Shown: piece by piece, positions 6,572-7,871 of the stretch
How the letters are laid out: each line of letters starts with the position of its first letter
Position numbering within the stretch: position 1 is the stretch's first letter
Origin: an uncultured Roseiflexaceae bacterium
Lineage (GTDB): Bacteria; Chloroflexota; Chloroflexia; Chloroflexales; Roseiflexaceae
Direction: 5' to 3'
DNA: 7,871 nucleotides
Assembly (NCBI GenBank): GCA_903868295.1
Contig: CAIPUQ010000126.1
Coordinates: 1-7,871 of the forward strand
Made by a program: the position numbers and the translations under genes
Notes under the pieces: model-generated
What the model was told of the DNA's origin: nothing
Database searches by the model: none
What the model saw: the letters and a program-made list of their open reading frames with translations, nothing else

Positions 6572-7871
6572 TTAGCGCGTGTCCGAGGGGCGACGGGTCA
6601 ACAAGATATCACGGGTCACAAGGACCTCAAGCTGCCAGTCCGATGGCAGCACGGTGGTCGCATCGAGCTGGGTCAGAATAGCAGGTCCGACAATGCGGTC
6701 GCCACTGCAGAGCGCTTCGCGCACATAGATTGCGGTCGGCTGTGCAGTCGGTTGATCATCGGGGTACGCATCGACCCATGAGCGTGGCGTGAGTGCGCTG
6801 GTTCGTTGCATTGGTTCGGGACTCGGTATGGCGATGGGTTGATTTGCAACGCGATGTGTCAGCATGGTTACCTCGATGGCGCGTTCACGCATCGTGTGCC
6901 CATATCTGCGCTGATGCAGGTCGTGGAACTGCTCTGCCACTGCCGCCAGTTCCGCATGCGTGCATACCGATCCGTTACACAGCGGGACGTCAAGCTCAAA
7001 TACCTGCCCTTTGTAGCGCACGGCGAGACTGATGTCGTGGGTGAAGGTTGCAGGGTCTTCGCCGTCGCCCAGCAACGCCTGCGCGAGTGCGCTGGTGGTA
7101 TCTGCCAACATGCGCTCGACCCGTGGCGCGGTCACCTCTGAAAGCAGCGACAAGATTGGTCGGCTGGTGCTCCGTGTCACTGCAGCGGTAGCCATCCCCA
7201 GTGCCGAAAGGACGCCCGGGAAGCGGGGGATAAGCACGCGATCCATCCCCAGTTCATCAGCCAAGTGCGCCGCATGCAATGGGCCTGCTCCACCAAACGC
7301 AATCAACGTGAAGTCTTTTGGGTTGTGACCACGTTCGACCGAGATGGTCCGTACCGCCCGCGCCATCGCCGCGTTGACCACTCGCATAATCCCCAATGCC
7401 GCATCGACCTGCCCAGCATCTGCACCAATCGCAATGCTATCGATTGCCGTTGCCGCTCGGGCAGGATCGAGTTGCATGTCGCCCCCCAAAAACGCATCGC
7501 TCCGCAACCGTCCCAAAACGACATTCGCATCGGTGACGGTGGCCAGGGTACCAATCCCGTAGCAGGCTGGACCAGGCGCTGCTCCCGCACTTTGCGGTCC
7601 GACCCGGAGTGCCCCTGCTTCGTCGAGACGGGCAATCGAGCCGCCACCGGCGCCCACGGTGTGGATGTCGAGGCTGGGTATCCGGACGGGCAAGCCGCCT
7701 ACCGCCGAGCCACTGCTGCGCGGCAGATCCCCATCACACAACGCAACATCCGTCGATGTGCCGCCCATATCAAAGGTTATGCAGCGTGCATGTCCGACGG
7801 CTTGGGCCACGCGGAACGCACCGACAATCCCCCCCGCCGGCCCAGATAATGTTGTACGCGCCGGTAGTGCC
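6572..7871 (-). CDS. hyuA: Hydantoinase/oxoprolinase family protein, subunit A (HyuA-like), partial, 5' end off window
   Basis: The frame stays open to the right edge, so the GTG at 7810 is internal, not a start. Before it the sequence reads TTLSGPAGGIVGA (codons to about 7811), a hallmark of this family. It is followed by FDMGGTSTDVALC (about 7774-7736), the ATP-binding phosphate motif of the acetate-kinase/Hsp70-like fold. Then come HTVGAGGGSIARLD, a PQSAGAAPGPACYG stretch, VTDANVVLGRL, GHNPKDFTLIAFGGAGPLHA and, near the end, GPAILTQLDATTVLPSDW. In all, 432 residues are visible; the family is usually about 650-700 long, so roughly the N-terminal third is missing. Members are ATP-dependent ring-opening amidohydrolases (N-methylhydantoinase, 5-oxoprolinase) or related carboxylases such as acetophenone carboxylase, normally working with a HyuB subunit. 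The substrate cannot be told from the sequence. No hyuB follows downstream; the next gene is the convergent sulfotransferase. It is probably unrelated to the glycan genes. Confidence 0.92.
   Translation of the reverse strand, partial: ALPARTTLSGPAGGIVGAFRVAQAVGHARCITFDMGGTSTDVALCDGDLPRSSGSAVGGLPVRIPSLDIHTVGAGGGSIARLDEAGALRVGPQSAGAAPGPACYGIGTLATVTDANVVLGRLRSDAFLGGDMQLDPARAATAIDSIAIGADAGQVDAALGIMRVVNAAMARAVRTISVERGHNPKDFTLIAFGGAGPLHAAHLADELGMDRVLIPRFPGVLSALGMATAAVTRSTSRPILSLLSEVTAPRVERMLADTTSALAQALLGDGEDPATFTHDISLAVRYKGQVFELDVPLCNGSVCTHAELAAVAEQFHDLHQRRYGHTMRERAIEVTMLTHRVANQPIAIPSPEPMQRTSALTPRSWVDAYPDDQPTAQPTAIYVREALCSGDRIVGPAILTQLDATTVLPSDWQLEVLVTRDILLTRRPSDTR

Noticed and set aside
6553..6574. 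Inverted repeat TAACG/CGTTA between the convergent stops, possible terminator
   Set aside because: The stem is five bases, includes the two stop codons by chance, and has no U-run on either side.
7303..7647. Minus-strand frame of 114 codons overlapping the HyuA-like gene
   Set aside because: It is a shifted frame of the real gene; the HyuA frame is continuous with conserved motifs throughout, so no frameshift is needed.

Overview
This is a bacterial protein-coding window with an estimated GC content in the high fifties. It is densely packed, with Shine-Dalgarno-led starts. The phylum cannot be fixed from the sequence. The family mix (OafA-type acyltransferase, surface-glycan glycosyltransferase, sulfotransferases, HyuA) would fit Chloroflexota and several other groups; that is only a guess. 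No rRNA, tRNA, CRISPR array, insertion sequence or attachment site was seen.

Layout. Positions 1-5541 hold a three-gene minus-strand operon, read from right to left. It starts with a PAPS-type sulfotransferase carrying a long coiled-coil tail (4258-5541). After a 27-bp gap comes a large composite glycosyltransferase with an N-terminal tandem repeat, a GT2 domain and a GT4-like domain (1366-4230). It overlaps by four bases (ATGA) a membrane O-acyltransferase of the acyltransferase-3/SGNH type (1-1369), which runs off the left edge. A 237-bp divergent intergenic region (5542-5778) separates this operon from a plus-strand gene for a second sulfotransferase of a different family (5779-6555). That gene ends 16 bp from the convergent 3' end of a minus-strand hydantoinase/oxoprolinase subunit A gene (6572-7871), whose start lies off the right edge.

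How the genes could work together. Four adjacent genes encode a sugar-transferring enzyme, two possible sulfate-transferring enzymes and a membrane acyl-transferring enzyme. The simplest reading is a locus that builds and decorates an extracellular or surface glycan with sulfate and acyl (probably acetyl) groups. This is inference from family membership and gene order; no acceptor can be read from the sequence. The hydantoinase-like gene belongs to unrelated metabolism and marks the edge of the glycan locus.
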